A DNA stretch of 64,000 nucleotides from Cohnella faecalis (GTDB lineage: Bacteria > Bacillota > Bacilli > Paenibacillales > Paenibacillaceae): the NCBI RefSeq assembly GCF_003570905.1, contig NZ_QXJM01000039.1, positions 434,001-498,000 of the forward strand. Direction: 5' to 3'. Positions within the stretch are counted from its first letter, which is position 1, and every line of letters starts with the position of its first letter. Shown in pieces: positions 33,336-42,121 of the stretch. A model generated the notes under the pieces. The model did not search any database. It was not told where the DNA came from and worked only from the letters and a program-made list of their open reading frames with translations. Made by a program: the position numbers and the translations under genes.

Positions 33336-34079
33336 ATGAAGGGAATTATACTTGCTGGCGGAACGGGATCCAGGTTGTTTCCTCTAACCAAAGTGACTAA
33401 CAAGCATTTGCTTCCTGTAGGAAAGTACCCGATGATCTTTCATGCCGTATTCAAGCTCAAGCAAGCCGGAATACAGGATATTCTAATTGTAACGGGCAAA
33501 GAGCATATGGGCGATGTCGTCAATTTGCTAGGCAGCGGCAAAGAGATGGGGGTCAGCTTTACATACAAGGTTCAGGACGAAGCGGGAGGAATCGCCGAGG
33601 CGCTTGGACTTGCGGAACAGTTTGTCGGAGCCGAACCCATGGTCGTTGTCCTCGGCGATAACGTGTTTAGCGACGATATTTCAGGATATCTGACCAATTT
33701 CAAAAAACAACGCAGCGGAGCGAAAATACTCATTCAAGAAGTAGCCGATCCTCAGCGTTACGGCGTTCCCGAACTGCACGGGGATCGGATCGTATCTATA
33801 GAAGAGAAGCCGGCCATTCCGAAAAGCAACTTCGCTGTAACGGGAATATATATGTACGATAATTCCGTATTTGAAATCATCAAAAATCTAAGGCCGTCGG
33901 GACGAGGCGAGCTGGAAATTACTGACGTTAATAACGCTTATATTGCGAGCAATCAGCTATCCTACGATATACTCGTCGGTTGGTGGACCGATGCGGGAAC
34001 TCATGCTTCCTGGGCCAAAGCGAACGAGCTGGCTCAGGACATCGTATACGGAGAAGAGTTTGGCAAAATAAAAGAATAG
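33336..34079 (+). CDS. rmlA: Glucose-1-phosphate thymidylyltransferase (short RmlA/SpsI type)
   Basis: 247 residues: MKGIILAGGTGSRLFPLTKVTNKHLLPVGKYPMI is the nucleotidyltransferase signature, with VLGDNVFSDDI and GAKILIQEVADPQRYGV further on. It lacks the 40-residue C-terminal extension of enterobacterial RmlA, like B. subtilis SpsI. It makes dTDP-glucose from dTTP and glucose-1-phosphate, step 1 of dTDP-L-rhamnose synthesis. First gene of rmlA-rmlC-rmlB-rmlD; CAGGAG is the SD. Confidence 0.93.
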   Translation: MKGIILAGGTGSRLFPLTKVTNKHLLPVGKYPMIFHAVFKLKQAGIQDILIVTGKEHMGDVVNLLGSGKEMGVSFTYKVQDEAGGIAEALGLAEQFVGAEPMVVVLGDNVFSDDISGYLTNFKKQRSGAKILIQEVADPQRYGVPELHGDRIVSIEEKPAIPKSNFAVTGIYMYDNSVFEIIKNLRPSGRGELEITDVNNAYIASNQLSYDILVGWWTDAGTHASWAKANELAQDIVYGEEFGKIKE

Positions 34080-34095
34080 GAAGGTGCGATCGAGA

Positions 34096-34659
34096 GTGAA
34101 GCTAATATCGACCCGGTTTGCGGATGCTTATATTATCGAAATGGATGTGCATGGCGATCATCGCGGTTTTTTTACGGAAAGCTACAACGAACGAAGCTTT
34201 CGCGAGAAGGGCTTGATATATGACTTTGTTCAGGATAATCACTCTTTATCTGTCGAAGCGGGCGTCATCCGCGGCCTTCATTATCAGTTGAATCCGAAAG
34301 CTCAGACGAAGCTCGTTCGCGTCATCGCCGGTGCCATATATGACGTTATCGTGGATATTCGCCGCCATTCCCCGACTTTTGGCCTGTGGCAAGGCTTTGA
34401 GCTCAACGAAACGAACAAACGCCAACTGCTTGTTCCCCGCGGATTTGCGCATGGTTTTTGCACTCTCGTCCCGAACACCCAAGTTACTTATAAAGTGGAT
34501 GAATACTATTCTCCCGAGCACGATCGCGGGATTGCGTGGAACGACCCTTCGCTTGGCATCGATTGGCCTGTATCGAATCCGGTTCTATCGGGCAAAGACC
34601 AGTCGCACCCGCATCTGGAAGAAGCGGAAATGAACTTCGATGAGGAGGTAACGCTGTGA
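34096..34659 (+). CDS. rmlC: dTDP-4-dehydrorhamnose 3,5-epimerase
   Basis: 187 residues taking GTG 34096, about 10 bases after AGGAAGG; an in-frame GTG at 34084 would add four residues, so the start is uncertain. Cupin fold with HGDHRGFFTESYNERSF, VQDNHSLSVEAGVIRGLHYQ (catalytic His region), and VPRGFAHGFCTL. It epimerises C3 and C5 of dTDP-4-keto-6-deoxyglucose. The stop overlaps the GTG start of rmlB by 4 bases. Confidence 0.93.
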   Translation: MKLISTRFADAYIIEMDVHGDHRGFFTESYNERSFREKGLIYDFVQDNHSLSVEAGVIRGLHYQLNPKAQTKLVRVIAGAIYDVIVDIRRHSPTFGLWQGFELNETNKRQLLVPRGFAHGFCTLVPNTQVTYKVDEYYSPEHDRGIAWNDPSLGIDWPVSNPVLSGKDQSHPHLEEAEMNFDEEVTL

Positions 34660-35672
34660 GGCTGCTCGTCACAGGCGGAGCCGGGTTTATCGGCAGCAAC
34701 TTTATTTCGTATATGTTAACGAAGTATCCGACTTACGAGATCGTGAACCTCGACGCTTTGACCTACGCCGGCAATCTGGACAATTTGAAAGCCGTCGAAT
34801 CGAATTCTCGCTATCGTTTTATTAGAGGAGATATTGGCGACAGGCGCGTTGTGGAGGACATATTCGCAAGCGGAGTAGATACCGTCGTCCATTTTGCGGC
34901 GGAATCACACGTGGATCGGAGCATCAAAGAGCCGGATCTCTTCGTAAGAACGAATGTATTGGGTACTCAGACGCTGCTGGAGGCGGCTCGGAAATATAAG
35001 GCGGCCAAATTTATACACGTATCGACTGACGAGGTGTACGGCACCTTGGGAGAAACCGGATTATTTTCCGAATCGACGCCTCTAGCTCCCAACAGCCCTT
35101 ATTCGGCGAGCAAAGCGGGTTCCGATTTAATGGTGCGCGCTTACTACGAGACTTATGGGCTGCCGATCAATATGACGCGCTGCTCGAATAACTATGGTCC
35201 GTATCAATTTCCGGAAAAGCTTATCCCGTTAATGATCGCTAACGCCCTGAACGATATGCCGCTTCCGGTATATGGGGATGGCCTGAATATTCGGGATTGG
35301 TTGTACGTGGAAGATCACTGCAACGCCATTGACCTTGTCATCCATCAAGGCGTTAACGGTGAAGTATATAATATTGGCGGAAGCAACGAAAGAACGAATA
35401 TCCAGATCGTCCGGACTATTCTGAACCAGTTAGGCAAGCCGGAGTCCTTGATTTCTTATGTTCGGGACCGTCCGGGGCATGACCGCCGCTATGGAATCGA
35501 CGCAACGAAAATTCGCTCGGAGCTCGGATGGACTCCGAAGCATAACTTCGAGTCAGGAATCAAGGAAACGATCAACTGGTACCTTGGCAACCGCGAGTGG
35601 TGGGAACGCGTTCGATCCGGTGAATACCGGCAATACGATGAGCGGCAATATGGAAAAGGATTGGGGCAATAA
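34656..35672 (+). CDS. rmlB: dTDP-glucose 4,6-dehydratase
   Basis: 338 residues from GTG 34656, which overlaps the rmlC stop; GATGAGGAGG is the SD. Extended SDR with LLVTGGAGFIGSNF, VHFAAESHVDRSI, STDEVYGTLG (catalytic Asp-Glu pair), PYSASKAGSD (Tyr-x-x-x-Lys) and RCSNNYGPYQFPEKLIP. All are RmlB hallmarks. It makes dTDP-4-keto-6-deoxyglucose, the second step of dTDP-L-rhamnose synthesis. Confidence 0.95.
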   Translation: MRLLVTGGAGFIGSNFISYMLTKYPTYEIVNLDALTYAGNLDNLKAVESNSRYRFIRGDIGDRRVVEDIFASGVDTVVHFAAESHVDRSIKEPDLFVRTNVLGTQTLLEAARKYKAAKFIHVSTDEVYGTLGETGLFSESTPLAPNSPYSASKAGSDLMVRAYYETYGLPINMTRCSNNYGPYQFPEKLIPLMIANALNDMPLPVYGDGLNIRDWLYVEDHCNAIDLVIHQGVNGEVYNIGGSNERTNIQIVRTILNQLGKPESLISYVRDRPGHDRRYGIDATKIRSELGWTPKHNFESGIKETINWYLGNREWWERVRSGEYRQYDERQYGKGLGQ

Positions 35673-35673
35673 G

Positions 35674-36510
35674 ATGAAAGTAGTCGTAACGGGTGGTTCG
35701 GGACAGTTGGGCAAAGAGGTGATGCTTGTCCTGCAAGGCAAGCACGAGGTATACGGGCTCGGCAGGCAGGAATTGAATGTGGCCGACCCGCAGCAATGCA
35801 AGGAGGTGTTGGACCGGATTCGACCGCAAGCCATTATACATTGCGCTGCCTATACAGCCGTCGATAAGGCGGAGACGGATTCGGAGCAAGCGTATCTCGT
35901 TAACGCGACCGGAACGAAGCACATCGCAGCCGCCGCTGAGAGCATCGGGGCCAAGCTATGTTATATTTCGACGGACTATGTCTTTGACGGCGAAGGGACG
36001 GCTCCTTACCGGGTGAGCGCTCCAACGCAGCCGCGTTCGGTTTACGGTCAGTCCAAGCTTCTGGGAGAGCACTATGCCAGAAAGCTGTGCACGAAAGCTT
36101 TTGTTGTCCGTACGTCGTGGGTGTATGGGCTGCATGGGGCTAATTTCGTCAAAACGATGCTGAAGCTCGGGCAGGAGAAAGATTCGCTTAAGGTCGTAAA
36201 CGATCAAATCGGTTCGCCGACTTACACGCGAGACTTGGCGATGTTCCTGTTGGAATTAATAGAGTCGGATCGGTACGGCGTCTATCACGCTTCCAACTCG
36301 GGAAGCTGCTCGTGGTATGAATTTGCATCGGCCATTTTTGAGGAGGCAGGCATAAATGTTCAGGTCGAGCCTTGTTCGACCGCCGAGTTTCCTCGTCCTG
36401 CGCCTCGTCCTAAATATTCGGTGATGGATCTCTCCGATCTTGGATCAAACGGCTTCCAGCCGATGCGGCCTTGGAGGGAGGCGCTAAGGTGTTTTTTGCA
36501 ATCGTTATGA
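35674..36510 (+). CDS. rmlD: dTDP-4-dehydrorhamnose reductase
   Basis: 278 residues from ATG 35674 (MKVVVTGGSGQLGKEVML), one base after the rmlB stop; the frame open from 35458 overlaps rmlB and is rejected. RmlD marks: GGSGQLGKE, HCAAYTAVDKAETD, STDYVFDGEG, YGQSKLLGE (Tyr-x-x-x-Lys) and VRTSWVYG. It reduces the 4-keto group with NADPH to dTDP-L-rhamnose. A terminator-like structure follows. Confidence 0.94.
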   Translation: MKVVVTGGSGQLGKEVMLVLQGKHEVYGLGRQELNVADPQQCKEVLDRIRPQAIIHCAAYTAVDKAETDSEQAYLVNATGTKHIAAAAESIGAKLCYISTDYVFDGEGTAPYRVSAPTQPRSVYGQSKLLGEHYARKLCTKAFVVRTSWVYGLHGANFVKTMLKLGQEKDSLKVVNDQIGSPTYTRDLAMFLLELIESDRYGVYHASNSGSCSWYEFASAIFEEAGINVQVEPCSTAEFPRPAPRPKYSVMDLSDLGSNGFQPMRPWREALRCFLQSL

Positions 36511-36529
36511 AGAAGTGCGACGCCAATCG

Positions 36530-36583
36530 AAGCTCCCTGCTCCAGGCCGACCGAACGGTCAGCTTAGAGGAGGGGGCTTTTTT
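36530..36583 (+). terminator. Probable terminator after rmlD
   Basis: AAGCTCCCTGCTCC (36530-36543) pairs imperfectly with GGAGGGGGCTTTTTT (36569-36583); an inner CCGACCG/CGGTC hairpin lies between the arms. Confidence 0.6.
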
Positions 36584-36711
36584 CTAGGCATTTATGCTCA
36601 TGCAGAAAATCGACTATCGTTTCCTGAGCGGATATCTTGCATAATTCGCTATAAAATGACAGTGAATAATGATAGTATGATAGGTAAATGACCCCGCAGC
36701 GGAGGGACGGC

Positions 36712-37578
36712 ATGGATCTTAGCATCTTGATTCTCAACTACAATACGTGTCGCTTGACCCTCGATTGCTTGCAGTCGGTCTATCGCTCCGAAACGCAATA
36801 CCGGTATGAAGTTATCGTTATCGATAACGCCTCCAAGGACGATTCCGTCGCTCAGATCCGCGCCCAATTTCCGCAATCGACGCTCATTTGCAACGAAGAC
36901 AACGTCGGGTTCGCCAAAGGCAACAACCAAGGCATGCGCATCGCGGCCGGGAAATACGTTCTTTTGCTTAACTCCGACACTGTCGTACGCCCGGATACGT
37001 TCGAGACGATGGTACGGTTTATGGAGGAGCATCCGCAGGTCGGGGCATCGGGGTGCAAGGTCGTTCTGCCGAACGGGGCGCTGGACAAGGCTTGCCGGAG
37101 AGGCTTTCCGACTCCGTCCGCTTCCTTCTACTACGCATTCGGTTTCTCGAAGCGGTTTCCGGGCAATCCGAGGTTCAACCAGTACCAGCTCGGCCATTTG
37201 GATGAAAACCTTGACTATCCGGTCGATTGTCTTGTCGGCGCGTTCATGCTTGTGCGCAAGCAAACGATCGAGGAAGCCGGAATGCTGGACGAGCAATTTT
37301 TCATGTACGGCGAAGACATCGATTGGTGCTATCGAATAAAGCAGGCCGGCTGGGGAATTCACTATTACCCGTATACGAGCATCGTTCACTACAAAGGGGC
37401 AAGCGCGAGACGCCGCCCGTTCAAAATCATTTACGAGTTTCACCGGGCGATGATTCTCTTCCATCGCAAGCATTACCGCAAGCGTTATTCCCCGCTCGTC
37501 AACGGGCTGGTCTACGCCGGAGTAGGGCTCAAATTTCTGGCCGCGCTCCTGCGCAACAAAGTTATCCCCGCGAGGTGA
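36712..37578 (+). CDS. GT2 family glycosyltransferase (rhamnosyltransferase-like)
   Basis: 288 residues from ATG 36712 (GGAGGG at 36701-36706); an in-frame ATG at 36688 lacks an SD. GT-A fold: LSILILNYNTCRLTLDCL, VIDNASKDDSVAQI, GFAKGNNQGMRIA, LLLNSDTVV (metal site), QFFMYGEDIDWCYRIKQAGW. This set is typical of WbbL-like rhamnosyltransferases. It follows the rml genes and precedes the initiating sugar transferase by 6 bases, so it probably adds an early residue to the lipid-linked chain (inference). Confidence 0.88.
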   Translation: MDLSILILNYNTCRLTLDCLQSVYRSETQYRYEVIVIDNASKDDSVAQIRAQFPQSTLICNEDNVGFAKGNNQGMRIAAGKYVLLLNSDTVVRPDTFETMVRFMEEHPQVGASGCKVVLPNGALDKACRRGFPTPSASFYYAFGFSKRFPGNPRFNQYQLGHLDENLDYPVDCLVGAFMLVRKQTIEEAGMLDEQFFMYGEDIDWCYRIKQAGWGIHYYPYTSIVHYKGASARRRPFKIIYEFHRAMILFHRKHYRKRYSPLVNGLVYAGVGLKFLAALLRNKVIPAR

Positions 37579-37584
37579 ATCGAT

Positions 37585-38991
37585 GTGATCAGGCGAAGCC
37601 AAGGCTTCCTGACCCAGATGTACGCTTTGGTCGATTTCTTATGTATCCAGCTTGTCTTTCTGTTCTCCTGGTGGTTGAAGTTTCAAAGCGGCTTGCTTCC
37701 TTCCGGCACTCCGATTCCGTTCGACAATTACTTGCTATGGAGCGTTATATACGGAGCGCTCATTCTAGGCGGGAGCTACTCTCTCAACCTCTATGCGCCG
37801 AAGCGAAAAAAATCCTTCTCTTTCGAATTGATGAAGATCGTCCAGATTCATGCGGGCAGCCTGCTTTTGCTCGTGAGTATCCTCTACTTGCTGAAGGAAG
37901 TGGACGTATCCCGTTCTTATTTGTTTCTTTATGCGGTAAGCAACGTGCTGGTCGCCGGAATATACCGATACCTTTTGAAGTATTCGTTGAGACGCTTTCG
38001 CGAAAAAGGCTACAACAAGCAGTTCGTGCTCATTCTCGGCGCAGGGTCGCTGGGGCGCAGGTTCTACATGAATTTGCAGCAGCATGGGGAAATGGGCTTT
38101 GAGGCGGTAGGCTTTCTTGACGATTACCAGGACAAGCATGAGCCGAGTTTCAGCGAATACAAGCCGATCCTCGGTAAAGTCGACGAGCTGGCCGGGATTC
38201 TCGATCGGATGACGATCGACGAGGTTATCATCGCGCTTCCGCTCCAAGCCCATCCCAAGTTCGCCGCGATTGTCGCCGCCTGCGAGAAGGCCGGGGTCAG
38301 GACGATGATTATTCCGGATTTTTACGACATTCTGCCTTCGCGCCCTTATTTCGATAACTTTGCGGGCATTCCGCTAATTAACGTAAGAGATATTCCTCTG
38401 GATGAGCTTCGGAACCGTTTTTTGAAACGGACATTCGACATTGGCTTCGCGTCGGCGGCCATTATCGTCACTTTGCCTTTGCTTGTATTAATAGCAGTCG
38501 GGATTAAAGCGACGTCGAAAGGACCTGTCGTATTCAAGCAGGAGCGGGTAGGGTTGAACCGTCGGACGTTCACCATGTACAAGTTCCGTTCGATGCGGGC
38601 GGATACGGCGTCTACCGGAGACACGGGCTGGACGACGGAAAACGATCCTCGGCGGACGCGTTTCGGCACGTTTCTCCGGAAGACGAGCCTTGACGAGCTG
38701 CCCCAGTTTTTCAACGTGCTTTTCGGTCATATGAGCGTTGTCGGGCCAAGGCCGGAACGGCCGTATTACGTCGAGCAGTTCAAGGAAGAAGTGCCCAAAT
38801 ACATGGTTAAGCATCATATCCGTCCCGGCATTACAGGCTGGGCGCAGGCGAACGGCTTGCGAGGGGACACCTCGATCGAAAACCGGATTACGCACGATAT
38901 TTTTTACATAGAAAACTGGTCTCTTCTGTTCGACATCAAGATTATTTCGAAAACTTTCGTGCAAGGTTTTATGAACAAAAACGCCTACTGA
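37585..38991 (+). CDS. Undecaprenyl-phosphate sugar-1-phosphate transferase
   Basis: 468 residues from GTG 37585. Four to five N-terminal membrane segments (about 10-120), a Rossmann-like CoA-binding-type domain (VLILGAGSLGRRFYMNL, residues about 148-164), and a C-terminal polyprenyl-P sugar-1-P transferase domain with KRTFDIGFASAAIIVTLPLL, KQERVGLNRRTFTMYKFRSM, RKTSLDELPQFFNVL and GPRPERPYYVEQF. This is the WbaP/WcaJ/CpsE family that starts a glycan chain on undecaprenyl phosphate. It is the only initiating transferase in the window, so it may prime the polymer for the whole cluster. Confidence 0.92.
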   Translation: MIRRSQGFLTQMYALVDFLCIQLVFLFSWWLKFQSGLLPSGTPIPFDNYLLWSVIYGALILGGSYSLNLYAPKRKKSFSFELMKIVQIHAGSLLLLVSILYLLKEVDVSRSYLFLYAVSNVLVAGIYRYLLKYSLRRFREKGYNKQFVLILGAGSLGRRFYMNLQQHGEMGFEAVGFLDDYQDKHEPSFSEYKPILGKVDELAGILDRMTIDEVIIALPLQAHPKFAAIVAACEKAGVRTMIIPDFYDILPSRPYFDNFAGIPLINVRDIPLDELRNRFLKRTFDIGFASAAIIVTLPLLVLIAVGIKATSKGPVVFKQERVGLNRRTFTMYKFRSMRADTASTGDTGWTTENDPRRTRFGTFLRKTSLDELPQFFNVLFGHMSVVGPRPERPYYVEQFKEEVPKYMVKHHIRPGITGWAQANGLRGDTSIENRITHDIFYIENWSLLFDIKIISKTFVQGFMNKNAY

Positions 38992-39016
38992 TACATCATC
39001 GAAAAGCGCTTATCCG

Positions 39017-39041
39017 AAAGCCCTGCGAGAGCAGGGCTTTT
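39017..39041 (+). terminator. Terminator after the sugar-1-phosphate transferase gene
   Basis: AAAGCCCTGC pairs with GCAGGGCTTT around a GAGA tetraloop. Confidence 0.9.
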
Positions 39042-39089
39042 GAACTGCTCGCCAGTCCCAGCCGCTTTGACACCGCTTTCAAAAAATCA

Positions 39090-39119
39090 TTGACACCATT
39101 CTTTCCCGGATGTTATATT
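39090..39119 (+). promoter_or_regulatory. Sigma-A promoter of the cold-shock gene
   Basis: TTGACA (39090-39095), 18-base spacer and TATATT (39114-39119), or TTATAT with 17. It predicts a leader of about 60 bases, as expected for cold-shock mRNAs. Confidence 0.75.
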
Positions 39120-39187
39120 CTGGTTGTGGACCAGGCCAAATCGCCTATGTCAAACGTCAATTGAACAATGAAGGGAATGTTTAGCAC

Positions 39188-39385
39188 ATGCAAGGTAAAG
39201 TTAAATGGTTCAACGCGGAAAAAGGTTATGGCTTCATTGAAACGGAATCAGGCGGCGACGTATTCGTCCACTTTTCCGCAATCCAAATGGACGGTTACAA
39301 ATCCCTTGACGAGGGTCAAACCGTTGAGTTTGACATCGTACAAGGCGCACGCGGCCCGCAAGCAGCTAACGTTACAAGAGCATAA
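39188..39385 (+). CDS. Cold-shock protein (CspA/CspB family)
   Basis: 65 residues, single OB fold: [18 protein letters not shown] carries RNP1 (KGYGFI) and DVFVHFSAI carries RNP2. It binds single-stranded RNA/DNA as an RNA chaperone. Monocistronic, with its own promoter and terminator. The 76-residue frame starting at 39168 is an out-of-frame shadow. The N-terminal methionine is followed by Gln rather than the usual Gly/Glu, a minor variation. Confidence 0.95.
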   Translation: MQGKVKWFNAEKGYGFIETESGGDVFVHFSAIQMDGYKSLDEGQTVEFDIVQGARGPQAANVTRA

Positions 39386-39454
39386 TCATTCGGCGTGAGA
39401 ACGCCGCAGTTAATAAAGGCTATCGTACTTTTTTTCGATTTGCCGGCCACTCGA

Positions 39455-39482
39455 GCCCCGGAGAAATCCGGGGTTTTTGTTT
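39455..39482 (+). terminator. Terminator after the cold-shock gene
   Basis: CCCCGG pairs with CCGGGG around AGAAAT, then TTTTTGTTTT. A second hairpin without T's (CGGCGT-GAGA-ACGCCG) lies upstream near 39391-39407. Confidence 0.88.
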
Positions 39483-39581
39483 TATTCTAAAAGTTATCTA
39501 ATAATTCAAAATTATTTGCGGAATGTTTTGAATCTGTTAAGAGGCTGTGCTATGATGGATCTAGGCAAAGGAGGAATGCCA

Positions 39582-40145
39582 GTGAAATACAACATTCGAG
39601 GTCAGCGCATGGAAGTGACAGATGCTCTTCGCGAGTATGTCGAAAGAAAGCTGAGTCGCCTGGAAAGGTATTTTGAAGCACCTCCCCAATCCGATGTGCA
39701 CGTGACCCTGGCGGTCACGAAAGGACAGCATGCCATCGAGGTAACCATCCCGCTGACGGGCGTCATGCTTCGGGCGGAAGAGAAGCGAGAGGATATGTAC
39801 GCCTCGGTCGACTTCGTAGTGGACAAACTGGAACGACAGATTCGCAAGCACAAGACCAAAGTTAACCGAAAGCTCAAGCAGACAGGCGCATCGAGATCGC
39901 TCTTTAAGGAGGAATCGGGATCGGGATACGGCGTAGCTACACTGGCGCCTGAGGATGACGACGAATGGCAAGTTATCCGCACCAAGAGATTTAATCTGAA
40001 ACCGATGGATGTGGAGGAAGCGATTCTTCAGATGAATATGGTAGGCCACAATTTCTACTTATTCTCCAACTCCGATACGAAGGAAGTGAATGTCGTTTAC
40101 CGACGGGACGACGGAAGATACGGACTGATTGAATCGGTTGGCTGA
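39582..40145 (+). CDS. hpf: Long ribosome hibernation promoting factor (HPF)
   Basis: 187 residues from GTG 39582: AGGAGG at 39569-39574 is spaced 7 bases from it but only 1 base from the ATG at 39576, and the product then starts (V)KYNIRGQRMEVTDALREYVERK like other HPFs. The N-terminal S30AE domain (1-100) is joined by a linker to the C-terminal dimerisation domain (RTKRFNLKPMDVEEAILQMNMVGHNFYLF). Long HPF makes inactive 100S ribosomes in stationary phase. In B. subtilis the homologue yvyD also lies between fliT and secA. Confidence 0.94.
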   Translation: MKYNIRGQRMEVTDALREYVERKLSRLERYFEAPPQSDVHVTLAVTKGQHAIEVTIPLTGVMLRAEEKREDMYASVDFVVDKLERQIRKHKTKVNRKLKQTGASRSLFKEESGSGYGVATLAPEDDDEWQVIRTKRFNLKPMDVEEAILQMNMVGHNFYLFSNSDTKEVNVVYRRDDGRYGLIESVG

Positions 40146-40171
40146 ACCAAACCCTAATATCGAAATCTAAC

Positions 40172-40199
40172 GCTCCGGCTGAGAAGCCGGGGCTTTTAT
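40172..40199 (+). terminator. Terminator after hpf
   Basis: GCTCCGGCT (around 40172) pairs with AGCCGGGGC around a GAGA loop, followed by TTTTATT. Confidence 0.85.
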
Positions 40200-40307
40200 T
40201 ATGTTCGGGCCGCTATTTTCTTTGTAACAGCTTGACAAAATCTTCATAACTGCGAGTTACAATAGATATACGGATAGTGAACCGCCGGACGGAGGGAAGT
40301 CGCCGCG

Positions 40308-41057
40308 ATGAATGATGAAATGAGCAGACCGACGATTCTCGTAGTCGACGACGAAGAGAAGATGATTTCGTTCATCTCCAGTTATTTGACGAACGAAGGC
40401 TACGGAGTGTTGGAGGCATCGAGCGGGTATGAAGCATTGGAGAAGCTGAGGTCTCCCCAAGAGCTTGGAACGATTGATTTGGTACTGCTTGATTGGATGA
40501 TGCCCGGCTTGAACGGACCTGACACGTGCCGCAAAATCCGAGGCTTCTCGCAAGTGCCCGTCATTTTCCTGACGGCCAGGGCGGAGGAGGTCGACAAGCT
40601 GATCGGGCTGGAGCTCGGAGCCGACGATTACATCACGAAGCCATTCTCCTTGCGAGAGATGGAGGCGCGCATTCGCGTCATTCTCCGGCGGATCAAGCCA
40701 TTGCAGCAGTCACCCTCCGCAGCGGTGGCCGAACCGAATCGCCGGGAAGCCGATTTGATTCGGCGAGGCTCGCTTACGATTAATTTGCCCAACCATTCGG
40801 TGAGTCTTCACGGTCAGGCCGTGGCGTTCACGCCGACGGAATTCAAGATCGTGCGGACATTAGCCCAGTCTCCCGGCCGCGTATACAGCAGGCTGGATTT
40901 GCTGGAGATCGCCTTGGGCGAAGAATACAGCGGCTACGAGCGTACGATCGACACTCACATTCGCAACATCCGCAAAAAAATCGAGAGCGATTTTTCCGAT
41001 CCCGAATATATCGTCACCGTTCACGGAGTCGGCTACAAGTTCGGAGAAGCGCCATGA
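40308..41057 (+). CDS. OmpR/PhoB-family response regulator
   Basis: 249 residues. Receiver domain 8-125: acidic pair in VVDDE (14-15), phospho-acceptor D62 in LLDWMMPG, and K111 in ITKPFSL. Linker about 125-150, then a winged-helix DNA-binding domain with FTPTEFKIVRTLAQSPGRVYSRLDLLE and the YERTIDTHIRNIRKKIE recognition helix. It overlaps the histidine kinase gene by 4 bases (ATGA). The LolD/FtsX-type transporter genes downstream are the likely targets or co-regulated partners. Confidence 0.93.
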   Translation: MNDEMSRPTILVVDDEEKMISFISSYLTNEGYGVLEASSGYEALEKLRSPQELGTIDLVLLDWMMPGLNGPDTCRKIRGFSQVPVIFLTARAEEVDKLIGLELGADDYITKPFSLREMEARIRVILRRIKPLQQSPSAAVAEPNRREADLIRRGSLTINLPNHSVSLHGQAVAFTPTEFKIVRTLAQSPGRVYSRLDLLEIALGEEYSGYERTIDTHIRNIRKKIESDFSDPEYIVTVHGVGYKFGEAP

Positions 41058-42097
41058 CGCTGCGCAAGAAGCTGTTCCTGTGGATCGGCGGATCGGCTAC
41101 GTTCGCGTTGCTGATCGGCCTCTTGATCGGCAGCTTGTGGGCTGCGCCTCCGCAGGACGGAGCTAAAGCTGCCGACTCCTCCGGCATGACGTATTTGGCC
41201 GCCGTCCTTCTGCTCCTGTTCACGATTTGGGCGATCGCGTCCATGGCCTCTCAGCAGATGACGGCGAGGCTGCGAAGCCTGGTGCGCAGAGCGGACCGCG
41301 TAGCTCGCGAAGGAACGTTGGAAGGAGCCGACGACGAGCCAGGGCATGACGAGATTGCTATGCTGGCCGATTCCTTCAACCGAATCGCTGGCGAGTGGAT
41401 TCAAGGGGAAAAGCTGCGCAATCAGCTCGTGTCCGATGCGGCTCACGAGCTGCGGACGCCGATCGCTATTTTGCGCGGGCACTTGGAGACGATGTGGAAA
41501 GGTGCGGCGGAAATCAAGCGGGAAAATTTGCTGTCCCTGCTCGATGAGACGAAGAGAATGACCCGGCTTATTCAGGAGCTGCAGCAAATCAGCCTTGCCG
41601 AATCCGGCCAATTGTCGCTCGAATGCTCATGGGTTCGATTCGCGCCGCTTATACGGGAAGTCGCCGACATTTTCGGCGTTGAAGCGGAAGAGAAACGAAT
41701 CGATCTGACCTATGAAGACGACACTCCGCAAGGCTTCGAAGTTTATTGCGACGCTGCCCGAATCAAGCAGGCGCTTATTAATCTGATCGGCAACGCGATT
41801 CGCTATACGCCCGAGCAGGGGGCGATCTGGATTCGACAATCGGTCGCCAGAGAAGGAATCGTTCAAGTTGAAGTGGCCGACACGGGGCCGGGAATTCCGG
41901 CGGAGAAGCTGCCTTATATTTTTCATCGATTTTACCGGGTCGACGACTCGCGAACGCGTACGGCGGGCGGCACCGGCCTCGGTCTTGCGATTGCGAAGCA
42001 GTTCGTCGAGACGCACGGCGGAACACTGGTAGCGTCGAGCGCGGAAGGCAAGGGAACCGTCTTTGTTATGCGCTTGCCCGTCTTTCCGGAAGCGTAG
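41054..42097 (+). CDS. Sensor histidine kinase with very short extracytoplasmic loop
   Basis: 347 residues. Two membrane segments (about 8-29 and 47-65) enclose only about 16 outside residues, too few for a folded sensor domain. A HAMP-like segment follows (about 66-118), then the HisKA domain with H131 in AAHELRTPIAIL, and HATPase boxes NLIGNAIRYTPEQ, VADTGPGIPAEKL, FHRFYRVDDS and GGTGLGLAIAKQF. The small loop suggests sensing within the membrane or through the linked transporter, as in BceS-type systems, though BceS lacks HAMP. Coupled to the response regulator by ATGA. Confidence 0.92.
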   Translation: MTLRKKLFLWIGGSATFALLIGLLIGSLWAAPPQDGAKAADSSGMTYLAAVLLLLFTIWAIASMASQQMTARLRSLVRRADRVAREGTLEGADDEPGHDEIAMLADSFNRIAGEWIQGEKLRNQLVSDAAHELRTPIAILRGHLETMWKGAAEIKRENLLSLLDETKRMTRLIQELQQISLAESGQLSLECSWVRFAPLIREVADIFGVEAEEKRIDLTYEDDTPQGFEVYCDAARIKQALINLIGNAIRYTPEQGAIWIRQSVAREGIVQVEVADTGPGIPAEKLPYIFHRFYRVDDSRTRTAGGTGLGLAIAKQFVETHGGTLVASSAEGKGTVFVMRLPVFPEA

Positions 42098-42121
42098 ACG
42101 GGGCAGAAAGGGGCGGAAGCC

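Noticed and set aside
39168..39398. 76-codon frame overlapping the cold-shock gene
   Set aside because: Out-of-frame shadow; the 65-residue cold-shock protein has both RNP motifs and the correct start.
40232..40263. TTGACA ... TACAAT promoter before the response regulator gene
   Set aside because: The 20-base spacer is too long for a standard sigma-A promoter; left unannotated.
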